Assembly (NCBI RefSeq): GCF_905475395.1
Contig: NC_058337.1
Location: forward strand, 102,356,368 to 102,420,367
Length of the DNA: 64,000 nucleotides
Source: Chrysoperla carnea
Taxonomy: Eukaryota > Arthropoda > Insecta > Neuroptera > Chrysopidae
Direction of reading: 5' to 3'
In this document: one piece after another, positions 33,962 through 46,604 of the stretch
How the letters are laid out: each line of letters begins with the position of its first letter
Position numbering within the stretch: position 1 is the stretch's first letter
Translations under genes and position numbers: made by a program
The notes under the pieces: model-generated
The model's database searches: none
What the model was told of the DNA's origin: nothing
The model's input: the letters and a program-made list of their open reading frames with translations, nothing else

Positions 33962-34205
33962 ATAGGAAGGCAAAAATGCAAATTGGTATAAGAAGGGTGC
34001 AACAACGAGACGCCTGGTTCATTTAGGAAGACTAAAAAAGAAACAGGCAGAGAAAGACAAAGTATAAAAGGGCGCCACAAGGGGGCTCCAAGTTCATTTA
34101 CGAAAAATTAAATTAAAAAAAAAAACTGGGAGAAAAAGACAGATTTGTATAAAAGGGTTCCACGCAAGGAGGCCTCAATAAAAAAAGAAAATAGGACGCC
34201 TGATT
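33962..34205 (+). repeat. degenerate tandem repeat, about three ~83-base units
   Basis: Each unit has an AAAGACA/AAGGCAAA-like start, GTATAA(A/G)A(A/G)GGG, a GCCAC/CAACAACGAGACGCC-type GC block and a purine-rich A tract. Units begin near 33964, 34049 and 34132. Confidence 0.55.
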
Positions 34206-34597
34206 CTCGCACTCCGACGTTCAATATGATTAAGACGGCCCATAGTTACCGATTAAGTGAACTATTATTAATCGATTTATTCTAGAAACAAAATGTTAAT
34301 ATATTTTATTTTTATTATCACAAAAAAATTTCTTTCAATTCAACAAATTTAAATATTATGAGTTGCTGCAGGAAAGTTTTATAATTTAATTATGCAAAAA
34401 TATTTTCTATATTGTTTAATAAATGGAAAATATTATAAATTTTCAAGTTGGAAAATTTGCTATCTCTGTTTTTAACACAACGAATATTAATTGATTAATA
34501 AGTTAACGATTAAATATGTTTGCCAAAAAAATTTGGTACTATTCTTCCAAATCGCTGGATGAGTTAGTAATTCGGTTGTTTATAAAGACCTATTACA

Positions 34598-34855
34598 AGA
34601 ACATATATATAAACGGACGTGAAGCTTGAGTGAAAAAAGGCACCTATCTAGGCGAGGTCTAGTAATCGGCCATTGCGTACTTTGTACTGTGCAGGCTGTC
34701 TTTTCTTTTCAATCAATTGAAAGTGATTGAAAACAATTTCAATTCTTTTCAATCACTTAGAAAATCTGGTTCGCAGTACAAAGTATGCAACGACCGATGA
34801 CTAGACCCTGCCCAGATAGGCTCCGGAATTCATAGACACATACATTCATTTTTTT
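34598..34855. mobile_element. palindromic MITE, copy A (partner at 61.4 kb)
   Basis: The left half contains CACCTATCTAGGCGAGGTCT and CATTGCGTACTTTGTACTG. The right half contains the inverse of both, around CAATTGAAAGTGATTGAAAA. The 61.4 kb copy has the same layout. Confidence 0.75.
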
Positions 34856-35459
34856 AAATGCTGCTATAATATTGTTAACAATTCAAAACCTAAACAGGTT
34901 CTATTTACGGGATAAAATAATTTTTTCCTAAATAAAAACCTATGAATGTAACAAATAAATAAATTAGTATTTTAATAATAAAGTTCAAGATAGTTACTGT
35001 TGAAATATTTTACAATGCATGTGTAATTTGCCTTTCTCTCTCTCGGGTATAGAACCTTGGTGAGAGTAAGATATGGTCATACTTATACAACTTTATCGAT
35101 GTTTTTGTCTTGTTACTTTTATTGTAGCAGAGGGGAAAGGTAAGATAAGATTTGTAATAATAATGGCTGCAGGGAAAATATTACAAAGAATTTATTTATT
35201 TGAATAAAGTTATTGAATTTTTAAATAAAAATATGGTATTTGTATTATTATTGATTTTTCTATTTTGTTTTAATAAAATTAATCTAATTCAGGATGTAAC
35301 TTATTATTTTATTCTTTATTTAGGAAGTTAACGTAATTGAGATAATATTTTATCCAATAATTTTTTAAAAGGATCAATATTTGATACATATCGTTTGTAA
35401 TTTTATAGTTTTTCATAACTGAATAATTATTTTGAGCAGCTTTTTGCATTTATTATTCG
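34856..35459. other. gene-free AT-rich stretch
   Basis: No supported feature. Confidence 0.4.
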
Positions 35460-35870
35460 ACTAGTTTCATACCCATCCGCTTCGCTGGACTTAAAAGTAA
35501 AGACCACCGCGTTATTGTCTTCACCTCGTTTGCTCTAACTTATACTCCTGCTGTAACACTGGAAATAGGGATAGGGATAGTTTTTACAGTATATCAGAAC
35601 AGGTGGCCATAAATTGTTTCTCGTTCACCATTTTTACAGAAAACTTTAATTTAGCTTTAAATTGATGTTCATAGACAGCGCAGTGAAGTGTCAAAGACAA
35701 ATTTAATTTTTTCTTTTAATATATCTTTATAAGTTCATAGCTCATGTGTTAATCTGGTGTATGAACTATATTATTATAAAATATCATTCAAATCCATGTA
35801 GTTGTTTTTACGTGAACGCGTAACATTCAAACAATCAAACAAACAACCTTACTTTCACATTTATAATATA
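35460..35870 (+). repeat. 'GCGTGAAAGCGTAA' repeat family, full-length copy
   Basis: Begins ACTAGTTTCATACCCATCCG then CTTCGCTGGACTTAAAAGTA and ends ACTTTCACATTTATAATAT. Colinear with copies at 48.9 and 57.9 kb (plus) and 42.7 kb (minus). No coding capacity; probably a non-autonomous retroposon or LINE tail, but unclassified. Confidence 0.7.
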
Positions 35871-37799
35871 AAAAATAGGGAATCTTCCTATAAGAATAAC
35901 GAAGAAAAAAACGGATATCCGTCAAAGTAAAGTTTGTGTATGCGATTAAAAAGTTTTATAGCAGCGTGAAAGAGAGCATCCAACTTACATCCAAGTTTCG
36001 TAGATAAAACAGTTTGGCATCTCGGTAAAATGAAGCTACTCACAAAAAATTAGCCGGTTATTAATTATTAATTACTATAGGAAATAGAGGCCCGTATCCA
36101 GGGCTATTAGGTTTTTAGAGAGCAGGTGAGTTAAATAAAACCTCAATTGAAAACTGACAGATAAAACCTTTTATACTCTTAAGGTATTTCTAACGACATG
36201 AGACTAAAAGTAGTTTTGCAAAAAATTGAGCAGTATCGAGTCGCAGTGCACATCCTTTCCCCCCCCCCCCCACCATTCCGACGCGCGTGGCCGCTATGTA
36301 CCGCCATAACAAAGCTTAAGTTTACTTCCAGGATTCAATTCAGAAATTATAAAATTTAAACGAATTGATACTTTTTTTTTTAAATAAATAATGAACATAT
36401 AAAAATTATAATGAAAACTGAACGATAATTATGAAAAGTACATTAGGTATATGAAGATTAAATAAATTAATATATATTAAAAAAAAAAAAACTTTCTTTA
36501 ATATACAAATTCCACTTTCTATAAAATATATTTATAAACATTTTTAGATACCATGATAAATCTATATAATTGTTTTGTTCTTTATTATTTAATTACAAAT
36601 GGAAGTCACTTTTCTAAAACCTAAGCTAAACATCATTTTGTTCTTTGCGGCTTGGTATAGTAGAAAAAAGATAGTACTATTACACTGTCATAAGACTATT
36701 CTTTTTTACTGACACTTAGTGTAAACTATTTATACAAAAAGAACAAGAACGTAATAGTATCTAGTAGCAGCATGTAGCAGGTACAGAACATCATCATCTA
36801 TTTAGGTACTCATTTAGAAGAAGTAGAAAATGATTTCAGGAAATGAGATCACGAGCAACTCAAGCTTTTACATTTGTATCTAGAAAATAATCTTTAAATA
36901 AGGATACGATTTTGTCCTGCTATTTATGATTATCATATTTCATTTAATAACTCAAATAGGATCCAATTTTCGAATGGCATTTGCAATAAAAAAAAATCGA
37001 CATTTATCTCAAATCCGTCACTCAAAATTTTATACTTCTTGTTCAAGTTAAATGCTTACACAAACTTATAAAATAGAATATATACCTATTGTTTAATCTA
37101 TGAAGAGAATACTTGGAAATCATACACATGTATACCAACCTTAACATATTAAAATTGTTTCATACTCGCGCTAAAGGTATGTTGAAGTCATTTACTTAAA
37201 TACTTACCGAAAACTTGGAGAACTTAAGATCATACTTCACAGGATCATTTCTGTAGTATGTCTTCACATTATCTCTACTCAATCGTAGAGACAATGTAAC
37301 CACGTTGATGAGTTGATGTGTGGAGTCCTGAGCGTGAGGTAGATTCTAGTCAATCCATTGGGTTGTCAAGAATCAGCGATGATCGTTCAGCCACCCGATT
37401 TTATCGGGTGGATAATGGATTTCACACTTGCTGAGTGGTCCTATTTATTTTATAATTAGAAAAAATGTGTCTCAAGGTTCTTAGACACAAGTTTTTATTT
37501 ATATTTATACCCTAGGAAGTGTACTTCTGCCCTATCCCTTATCTTCCTTATACCTTAATCAAATACCATGATTCTCTCATCCCTCATTTACTAGCTTATG
37601 TCCACGGTCTAAAAATGTCGCGCTTAGGAAAAAACATGCTAGGCAAACAATTTGGAATACATGTAATAAATAATTTTAATGTGTTCTCCTATTATTTGAG
37701 TTTTAGCCACGGGTTGCGGTAACTTCGGGAGAGGAATTCCTCACAGTTCGAGCTAGTTTTATAATAATACAAATATAATATGTATATTAAAAATATCCT
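35871..37799. other. gene-free stretch with poly-C run and a hairpin
   Basis: A run of 13 C (36259-36271) stands out in AT-rich DNA. A perfect hairpin is at 37391-37411. No gene is seen. Confidence 0.45.
37391..37411. other. perfect 9-bp hairpin
   Basis: CCACCCGAT-TTT-ATCGGGTGG within a locally GC-richer 150-base patch (37280-37435). There is no U-tract, and no tRNA or other RNA fold was recognised. Confidence 0.6.
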
Positions 37800-38372
37800 T
37801 AATAGTCTAAGATCCCAATTAGGATCGACCTTCACCGATCTGTTAACCGGATGAAAGTTATTTTTTATGAAATATAAAATGTTAACAAATATCCCTGCAA
37901 TGGGTTGCCTAAAAAAAAGTGGTCCAGACTACTTTTAGTGAAAATATCAAGAGTAAAATTTTTAGAAATTTTTCACTGACTTTCATATCTAACGAATTTT
38001 GATCTACTCGAAAGTAAAAGCCATAAAGAATATGCAGCAGCTATGCTGTCTGCCTCTTTTCGTTCACTATTTTCGCATTTATACAAGTTGTGAATAGTAA
38101 TTACGTTCATCTGTTAATTCATTTCCTCACATATATAAATAAAGATAATTTTATTGCAAATACGGTGCTATATGATTGTCCACAAAATATCAGTCAAAAA
38201 ATAAAATTTACAAGCTTTCCAAGTTTTGATATTTTATTAAAAGTTGTCTGGACCATATTTTTTAGGGCAACCCACAACAGGGATATTTGTAAATATTTTA
38301 CATTTCATAAAAAATAACTTTCATTCGGTAAACAGATGGGTGAAGGTCGACCTTAATTCGGATCTTCTACTA
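37800..38372. mobile_element. foldback element with ~155-bp arms
   Basis: Left arm about 37806-37960 and right arm about 38215-38370 share in inverted order GTCGACCTTCACC-type, ATGAAAGTTATTTTTTATGA, AATATCCCTG, GGGTTGCC and GGTCCAGAC blocks. The frames inside are by-products. Confidence 0.75.
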
Positions 38373-39225
38373 TAAGTATTATGCAAATAAAATAAGCGAT
38401 TTTATTCTATTCTGACTGCTGTAAAGGATAGGGCAAAAATTGCACTTAAAAATTTCTTTCCAGAAAATTGCTTATCATGGAGGGCTCAGTTATAGAGAAA
38501 AAGAAAAGTATCCGGGACGGTTAGAAATGTTTTTTGGATAAATTAATTCTCACAATTAATGCAAAATGTGATCTTTTGGGCTCAAGACTGATTTAACACC
38601 ATATTATCTGTTATACAGAACGTACAATAAATATAATATAATTACATGGGTTTATTGTTAAGTCTTTTATAATAAAATCATTTGTAATGAACTAGACAAA
38701 GGTACCTACAACTAAAACAGAACACTGAACGGTGTGCGCAGTGCGCAGCGTTTAGCGTACGCACACATAGACATAGACAACAGTCAGTTATATTGGTTTT
38801 ATGAACATACACACCTGCCTCTGCCTCGCATCATGCTAAATAACACCTTTTGTGTACCGGTATTTTATATAGGTATGTTGTAGGCATCAACCATAACATA
38901 ATTCGACAATCTGTTTAATGTCGATTCATATAAATAAGTATTAGTACTACTATAGAATATATTTTATAGACATTAAATATGTTGCAACCTATATTGTCTA
39001 TAATGTTGTCCGAGGACCTCCTTGAGCAGCCTGATATACATACTTAAACGGAAAGTGTTAAACTTTTAATGTTTTGACCGCTTGATTACCTGGGTGTATC
39101 GGAAATTATAAGCTGCTGGTCTGCAAGTGATAAACTTGTTGCCCAAAGACTTCCTGAACAATCCGGTACCCGGAATTAAGTCGTAAAGGTTAACATTTAA
39201 TGTCATGACCAACAAGTGAAATTTA
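38373..39225. other. gene-free stretch
   Basis: No supported feature. The 91-codon minus frame at 39066-39341 runs into the repeat at 39226. Confidence 0.4.
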
Positions 39226-39440
39226 CAAAATTTTAAAAACACCCGACAAACTTTTCGGGTACGGAACCCTAAACTCGCACTTGAAACATAGCTAAGAATA
39301 CTCTCCATTAAATTACCTTTCAAATGAAACAAAAAAGTCAAAATCGGTTCATCTATTTGGGCGCTATGATGCTACAGACAGACACACACACATGTGGTCA
39401 AACTTATGACACCCCTTTTTTGGTTCGGGGGTTAAAAAAC
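39226..39440 (-). repeat. dispersed 'CGGTTCATCTATTTGGGCGC' repeat, minus copy (partner at 47.4 kb)
   Basis: Shares with 47440-47770, in inverted orientation, GTTTCAAGTGC(A/G)AGTTTAGG, a TTGGAGAGTATTCTTAGCTA-like block, GCGC(C/T)(A/T)AA and a (GTCT)n/(CACA)n tract. It resembles widespread insect repeats with a GGGTTCCGTACC core. Confidence 0.65.
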
Positions 39441-41181
39441 CACTTGGCAAATCCAGATGTCTCAAATAGACACACAAACTTTTTCTCGACCTTAACTTGC
39501 AAAGCTGACCCACTTGTGATTTAATAACGAATATCGGAATCTGTTCAGGATTTTATATGTAGCAAACTTCGAGGTAATCAACTAGTAATTTCATAATAAC
39601 TTAAAAAATTGACCAGTTAGGGTTTAATTATGGGTAATATTAGGCTGTTCAGTAGGTTTCATCCTGTTTTTTGTGAAATTTTTCTGAAAAATGTCAATTT
39701 TAGCTAATTTCAGCAAAAGCCTCAATATCTCTGCTAAATCCTGAATGCAAAGAAGAAAGAAGAAGAAAAACCCTGTCAAGGTATTTTAATAGCATTTCAA
39801 GAGCAGCCAATCCAATGAAACCATAGATAAGAAATACTAATACTAATTAGTTGTCTATGAAAGTATGAGTACCTTTCAAATTATGATGGAACTATAGATT
39901 TTTTTATCATAATTAAAACTTCATACCATTGGACAATTCTGTCCTTCTGGTGTGAATATAGCAAATATCTCAATTAAGAATCAAATAAGAAATTTTGGCA
40001 GAAAATTTTTGTATACCTGCGTCATTTCGGCAAGTCAATATTCCACTCAAATAATTTCGTACAAACTTGACCTTAAAAGGCATAGTTGGTAAAACCTTTG
40101 TATTATAAATAAAAATATACAAAATATAAATGAACAATTTGTGTTTAATATTTATATTATACTTAGTACTAATTATTTTCTTATTCATGGCTGTAGTAGA
40201 GCAAACATTAAGTTTTATGTGATAAACTGTATTATACAGTTTATTTATACGCATGTTTTTAAATAATAATCTGTTTCTAATGAATCATCATCTGGCTTTA
40301 AATCATTTATGACGATATAATTTTTTCTATAAATAATTTACGTAGTTTGAAATTATTTCATAAAAATGTATGTACAAACAAAAAAATTATGAATTAAAAG
40401 TTCGTATAATTCGTAATAATTCGTATTATGAGGCGGACAAATCATATCAGGTGTTTTGAGAGAATTTTTCTTTAACACTCATGGCACAGGGCTTTAAAAG
40501 GGCAAAAATCTCGAATATTTTGGTGGAAAATGAATATTCTGTTCGCTTCTAGCTCACCAAGTACATATGATATTCTGGTATAATGTATTCTCTTATCGGG
40601 ACAGAAAACAGTTTAGTCAAAAAACTGAATTGACTAAAATTAACTATAAATTCAACAATGATCAACTGTTGTTTAAATTCATAAACATAACCTCAAAATT
40701 AACAACGTAATTTTATTTTATATATTATTTTGATTGTTAATAAAATAAAACTTATAAATTATTAATATTTATTTATATTTGCTAGCATTTAATTATTATA
40801 TCATTCATAAACAAGTTATATATAATCTAAGGAATTTTTTACAATTCAAATTTGCGCATTCAAAGAAATATTTCCGATAAACAAAACAGATAGAAGTCAG
40901 ATGATTTTATTAAAATAATAATTAAACAGAAAGTATACGGTAAATCTTTTTGAATTTTTTAATGGGCATTTGGGACTTCATTCTATCTATTAATAAGTTT
41001 TTTTTTCTTGGAGGCTTAAGTTTACCGATTTTTTTATAAACCCTCGATTTCCGGAGATATTCAATTAGGAGACCCATAAGACCCCACATATTTTAACGTA
41101 ATTTTAATTAATTATATGTATTGGCATTTTAATGCATAACATGAAATAAACATTGATAGGCTATTTGCAATTTTGCAATTA
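39441..41181. other. gene-free AT-rich stretch
   Basis: No supported feature. Confidence 0.4.
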
Positions 41182-41452
41182 CGGTGGACCCGCGGTAATT
41201 CGACAAATTTTTTGCAAGGTAGTGTCAGATTATCGAATTTGTCGGACTTATAGAGTACTGTCACAAGCCCCCTGTAGTCCGGAACTTTTTGCAAAAGAAT
41301 ACCTTGTAATCCGACACATTAAATATCAAAGTGATAAGATTTCAATCATTTTCTAATTTCAGCCACGAAGAATTCATATATTTATAATAAATCTACATTT
41401 TAATTACCGTTATAGTTATGTGGGATTACAAAGAGTGTCGGAATTAATACTG
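41182..41452. mobile_element. possible pogo/Tigger-like MITE with repeated cores
   Basis: It is TA-flanked (41180-41181 and 41453-41454). The left end is CGGTGGACCCGCGGTAATTC; the inverted right end is CAGTATTAATTCCGACA, alignable with a gap. Inside, the core (T)AATTCGACAAAT recurs in altered form as CGAATTTGTCGGAC, AGTCCGGAAC and GTAATCCGACACA. Confidence 0.45.
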
Positions 41453-41454
41453 TA

Positions 41455-42656
41455 ATTCAATCGGGACTTTAAATTTTCCAAATAATGTAATTTTTCAAAT
41501 AGTAGAGTATCGTGTAAACTAGCTGTTAAACGCTTGTTATATGCACGTATGTCTCCGTAATTAATTATGCTTAAAAAAATAATTTTGTGATTTAACATTC
41601 CCATAAAATTAAAAATTTGTTGAAAAAATTGAAGAAAATTAACACAGTTATGTTATATAATGATAATAATTTTAAATATTGCCGCCAATTTTTTGTGACA
41701 CTGAAGTTGTTGTTTCAGTTAGTTTTACTAGAATTACCATGATAATTTTAAATATTGCACCTCAAACAATTTAGTGGTTGCTAATGTTAGAATTTCTGTG
41801 AATTTAGAAGCTGTTAAAAAATTGCATAATCTATAGTTCTGTCAGTTCACTTCATATCGGAAAAAACTGCTGTTAAAACTTAAAAATGTTAAATTGAACA
41901 AAAAAAGTTATGGATGTATGGATTCGAAATTGAAGTACTTATTCTAAGTTGTTCTTTTCGAGATGCATTTTTCCGTCCGTGCCTTAAATAGGCAAATAAG
42001 TGTATAGCAAACGTGCGTAAATCGCATAATTTAATAACGAATTTCTAAATTTTTTCGAATAAAATTCAAAAAATAATATCAAATAATTTTTAAAAAAGAA
42101 AAAGAATTAATAAGTAAATAAATGAAACAAACAGAAATAATAAAACAGAATTATTAAATATTGTTGGATGATTTTTATAAATATGTGTGTTGTTGGTTTG
42201 TGTATGCATTAACGGGAATTAGTTCACAAGTCATGGGACTGTAACATGGCTAAGAGAAAGTTATAAAGAGGTAAATTTAATATTATCATTATTATTATAT
42301 TTTATATTATATATTATTTTATAAATAAAGAAACAAATAGCAAAAAGCAAAGGTAAGCAAGCAAGAGTAAGTAAGCGTGTTGGTGTTGATTGTAGTTGGA
42401 GTGTAGGTACAATACGAACGAATACAACTTGGAAGTGATACCAACACAAAACAACCAAACATATTTTAAACTACTAACTTAAACCATAGGTACTCGTATA
42501 CAAAAGTAATAATAAGCAGTCGATGACCTGTCTTATATACAATGTTCTGTATAGGTCGGGTGAAAAATTAGTGTTATAATAATCATATAATATTCTTTTT
42601 TTATATTAAAATATATAATACAAATACTTAACTTTGTTCATTTTAATTAATTAATC
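41455..42656. other. gene-free AT-rich stretch
   Basis: No supported feature. A short AAGCAAGCAAGAGTAAGTAAG tract is near 42355. Confidence 0.4.
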
Positions 42657-42658
42657 TC

Positions 42659-43115
42659 TATATATTTATAAATGCGAAAGTAAGCATGTTTGTTTGCTTG
42701 TTTGTTACGCTTTCACGCTAAAATTAGCGAATAGTTTTTAATGAAACTGTACAGCAATATAGCTAATACTTCAAATTAACACATGAGATATAATTTATAA
42801 AGATATATTAATAAAAAATAAATAAAAAATTTAAAAATTAATTTAATTTAAAATTTGACATTACCATAAATTACAGATTTCTGTAAAAATAGTCAATATG
42901 AAATATTTCACGGCCATCTTTGCTGATAGATTCAATAAATAATTACGACTTTTATACTATTAAAAAAAAAAAAAATAGAGAACCATACACATATTTTACC
43001 TGTGTAAAACAATCTTTACCATTATTTCGAGTGTTATATAAAGGGGATAAGCGAGAGCAATCTTTGCTTTTAAACCCAGCGAAGCGGGTGTTTATCACTC
43101 AGCACTCTATCTAGT
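42659..43115 (-). repeat. 'GCGTGAAAGCGTAA' repeat family, minus copy
   Basis: Reads, on the minus strand, ACTAGATAGAGTGCTGAGTG at its start, CACCCGCTTCGCTGGGTTTA next, and TTTCGCATTTATAAATATA at its end. Colinear with the 48.9 kb copy. The frame at 42920-43114 is read through it. Confidence 0.7.
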
Positions 43116-43187
43116 TTTTAAAATTTTAATTATTATAAATATGACAATTTTATAAATAGCCATGAACTATAAAATATTGATTTTTAT

Positions 43188-43510
43188 CAATCTAAACATT
43201 TTCAATTCATTTAAAAAAGTTTAATATATTTTAGAACATTCCAGATTGTTCTTTAAATTTTTTAATCAGTTCAGAATATTCTACAATGACGGAAATTCTT
43301 TTTATTTCATCAATATAGTTTAGAACTTTCTAGATAATTCTTGAAATTTCTAAAAATATCCAGAATATTCTAGACTCAATCAAAACATTTTCAATTTATT
43401 TAAAACAGTTTGATATATTTTAGACATTTCCAAATTATTCTCGATTTGGACTTATTTTAGATTATTCTAGAAATGTCTAGACTAATCGAGAACATTCTAG
43501 ATCAGTCCAG
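43188..43510 (+). repeat. ~189-base direct duplication rich in CTAGA motifs
   Basis: CAATCTAAACATTTTCAATT (43188) recurs as CAATCAAAACATTTTCAATT (43377), followed by closely similar sequence for about 70 bases. The segment is full of TTCTAGA/TCTAGAA-type motifs, including ATTCTAGAAATGTCTAGACT. Confidence 0.6.
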
Positions 43511-43679
43511 AATAATGACAAATAGTAGTATCATATTATCGAAAAATACATTTTCAACCCCCGTATCTTTTACACCCCTACAACCATTGACATGAAACCA
43601 CTATAGTGACACATCGGGTGGGGACGTGCAATGTAGTTTCGGCTAAAAAGTGAAATATAATTATATATAAATGTATATA

Positions 43680-44068
43680 CAGTGCAACCTTAATATAACG
43701 TACCTCAATATTACGAATTCCTCGATTTAACAAATTTTTCGAAATCCCTTTGAATTGCCCATAAGAGTCAATGTAAAATAAACCTTTACATTACGAACAT
43801 TTTTTGAGAACAATCTCTTTATAACGAATTTTCAACTATCCAAAAAAGTGCAATAATTTTAAACTATTAAAAATGTGCAAAAATATCTCTAATTAACGAA
43901 TTTTGTCAACCCAAAACCTTTATATAACACGAAACATAATTAATTACCTCTTTATAACAAATTTTAGACCAACCTAGCCTCAATATAACAAGCCTCAGTT
44001 TAACGAATTACTTGATATAACGAATACTTTCTTGTTTCCTACCAATTTGTTATATCGAGGTTGCACTG
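43680..44068. mobile_element. TA-flanked MITE, pogo/Tigger-like, with many internal copies of its end motif
   Basis: Ends CAGTGCAACCT(T/C)(A/G)ATATAAC are inverted, with TA on both sides (43678-43679 and 44069-44070). About nine or ten degenerate copies of a CCTC-ATATAACGAATT core are spread through the 389 bases. No transposase. Confidence 0.75.
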
Positions 44069-44088
44069 TAATATAATATTGTTTTACT

Positions 44089-44590
44089 ATTAACAAAATT
44101 TTGGTATAGGGGTTCATAAAATCACTTAAAAGGACTATTTCCGGTTATCTATCTGTCCGTCTGTCAACACGATAACTCAAAAACGAAAAGAGATATCATG
44201 CTGAAATTGTTATAGCGTGCTCAGGACGTAAAAAGTGCGGTCGCGTAAATGAGCAACATAGGCCAATTAGGTTGTGTAAACCGTTTGTAAATGTAAAAAA
44301 TGTTCGTTATTAAAAAGTAAACAACTTTTGTTTGAAACATTTTTTCATAAACATCACCCGTAAGGGCGCAAATTAGGTTAGAATATTATAGTATGTATTA
44401 TATAGGAATATCAGTTATGTATGTGTGTGACACCACAGTCGTGTTACACTTATATATACACGCGCGGGTGGCTATCTAAAAGTGACTATCTTTCTTTACT
44501 TACATAATGTAAAGAAAAAAACAAAAAATTGCGTAATTAACACTGTAAACATGGTATTTCAACAATTTACTTAGTCAATTTTTTTTTTTT
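44089..44590 (-). repeat. solo arm of the 27-28.6 kb inverted-arm family
   Basis: Colinear with 27120-27640. It has ACAAAATTTTGGTATAG, CCGGTT-TCTGTCCGTCTGTC, AACGAAAAGAGATATCA, ATCACCCGTAAGGGCGC and GGTATTTCAACAATT blocks. The opposite arm is absent. Confidence 0.75.
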
Positions 44591-44839
44591 TTGCACATGT
44601 TATGTGTCCTTTTGGAATTAGCCGATTCTGAGTGAGCTATTTTGAGAACCATTTTATAATAAACTATAAAGCGTCCAGCAAAAAGAGTATAAAAGAACAT
44701 ACTTAAAACTTTAAAATACTCTAATATCAAAGACAACAAGTATTCAACTACTAAATACTCATATAGGTACGCGAAGTGTGCTCACTGCATCGCTTTACAG
44801 TCCTAGTAATATATACAAACATTTCATAGTAATAATTTG

Positions 44840-45170
44840 GTCAAGTACAAATCGGACTCGCACATGAAGGGTTCCATGCCATCGTACAAGATATAACACT
44901 ATTTACTTTTTATTAATTATATTTTGTAAAAGGAAAAAAAAAGTACGAAACCCTTCGAGTACAGCATCCTAAACTCGCACTTGACCAGTATTATTATTTG
45001 CTCTTAAAGCGGCATTAGTAATACACAATCTATTAAAATTTCAGCTATTCTGTTAGCGGATTATGAAATACAGGTCGATGACAGATAGACAGAAAGACGG
45101 ACAGCGGAATCTTAATAATTGGGTCTCGTTGTTAAGCTTTGGGTAAGGAACCCTAAAATCGTACACAGTT
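44840..45170 (+). repeat. degraded common insect interspersed repeat
   Basis: AGTACAAATCGGACTCGCAC followed by an AAGGGTTCC motif and a GACAGATAGACAGAAAGACG tract. It resembles a GGGTTCCGTACC repeat widespread in insect genomes (from memory). Borders are unclear. Confidence 0.35.
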
Positions 45171-46229
45171 AGTAATACAGAAAAGACAATCATATTATAC
45201 GTATGGAACAGATAGATAGGTAACATGAAGTTAGCCATTCGTTTATATATATGTACAACTCAACGAACAACCAGATTACAGAGTGCAACGTTCTTTATTT
45301 AGTTTAACATGTGTGTATTACATTTGTTGCTGTTTATCTTATATGTTATAACATAGTGGAATCTGTATGTGGATGGATCAAACTGTAGTATATAAAATAA
45401 TGTATTAATGTAAAGGAGGAGGTAATACAACTATTTAGTTATATTTTATTATTGTTTAGTTGGTACTCGTTTACCGCTTGCTTACTTAAATAAAATACAA
45501 ACACCCAGTCAGTCAAACACAACAACTATATTGAAGACTTATATTGTCGACCGTGTCGATCTGATTCGATCAACACCATCAAGCCAGCCAGCTTATCTTT
45601 TATAAAGGTTCGGTTAAATGAATCAATTTTTTTTTCTAATTCTTTTATTTATGATCTGTTTATTTATATATTATGTTTCTTTAAAGTTTGTTTCTAATTT
45701 TAAAACATATTCACTATTTATCTAATTTTCAGAGAAGCAAAAAATTCACTTGCATTTTCAGTCCAAATGCATGCATTTTTTAGCTCTGAGGACTTGTTAG
45801 ACTTTAGTCGATACCAGATGAATGACAAGATCACGTGAACATGTGGCAATATAGCTTTCTCCTACTCTAACCTCCTTCATGTTTTTACACATTCTCCGAC
45901 AATGTTGCCTCACGTTTCGGTATAAAAACTGATTAAATGGAAGCCATTACTATTCTCGTAAGTCTTCGCACATTGAATAAGGGGCTAAGTGAAATATTAT
46001 GACAGAAAAAAATACAAATATGATGGAAGCGTTGGAAAACTTCCAAGCATTTTAGTCTATATTTAAAATTGTAAGCAAAAATACGACAATTTTCCAATTT
46101 ACGACCAGACTCGCTTAGGACTCAGTAAAGGCCATTCGTTTGTGTTAATTACTTGTAAGCCCAAGTAAATTTTCAAGATCATTTTAAGATTAACTTCTTA
46201 GTAAAGTTTTTTTCTATAACTTTTTTTAG
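45171..46229. other. gene-free stretch
   Basis: No supported feature. Confidence 0.4.
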
Positions 46230-46530
46230 ATTAAATGTAATAATGACATATTTTAAGTTGCATTTCCTCCGAAAGCGATGTTCGCAAAAAGGGCTTAAAG
46301 AGTCTTTTTATTAGGATCAACTTACTAATTTAAAGTGTTATTTTATCTCTTACCTTTTAGGATCTAAATAGACTATTAAAGCAACCCGCAGAATTTCTTA
46401 CAATCTGATATCAGAACATAGTGTCCCCCATCAAACTCTGCAACTTTTTTTAAATTTATTTTTTTATTGGTTAACTACAAAACAAGTCATAATAGATCTT
46501 AGTGGTCCATCCTGTATATATTAACTAAAA
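46230..46530 (+). repeat. truncated relative of the 48.4 kb MITE
   Basis: Shares AATGACATATTTTAAGTTGC, CATTTCCTCCGAAAGC and CCCCATCAAACTCT with 48605-48876 in the same order and ends at a CATCCTGTATA motif. The left terminus of the 48.4 kb element is missing. Confidence 0.65.
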
Positions 46531-46604
46531 TATTTTTTAACTGTACTATATTGGCAGGGAGCATATTAGGATGGGAAAGCTGGATTTGGGTGGAACAGTT
46601 CGAC

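Noticed and set aside
36259-36271. Run of 13 C residues
   Set aside because: Homopolymer runs of this kind are a common sequencing or assembly weak spot and have no partner structure.
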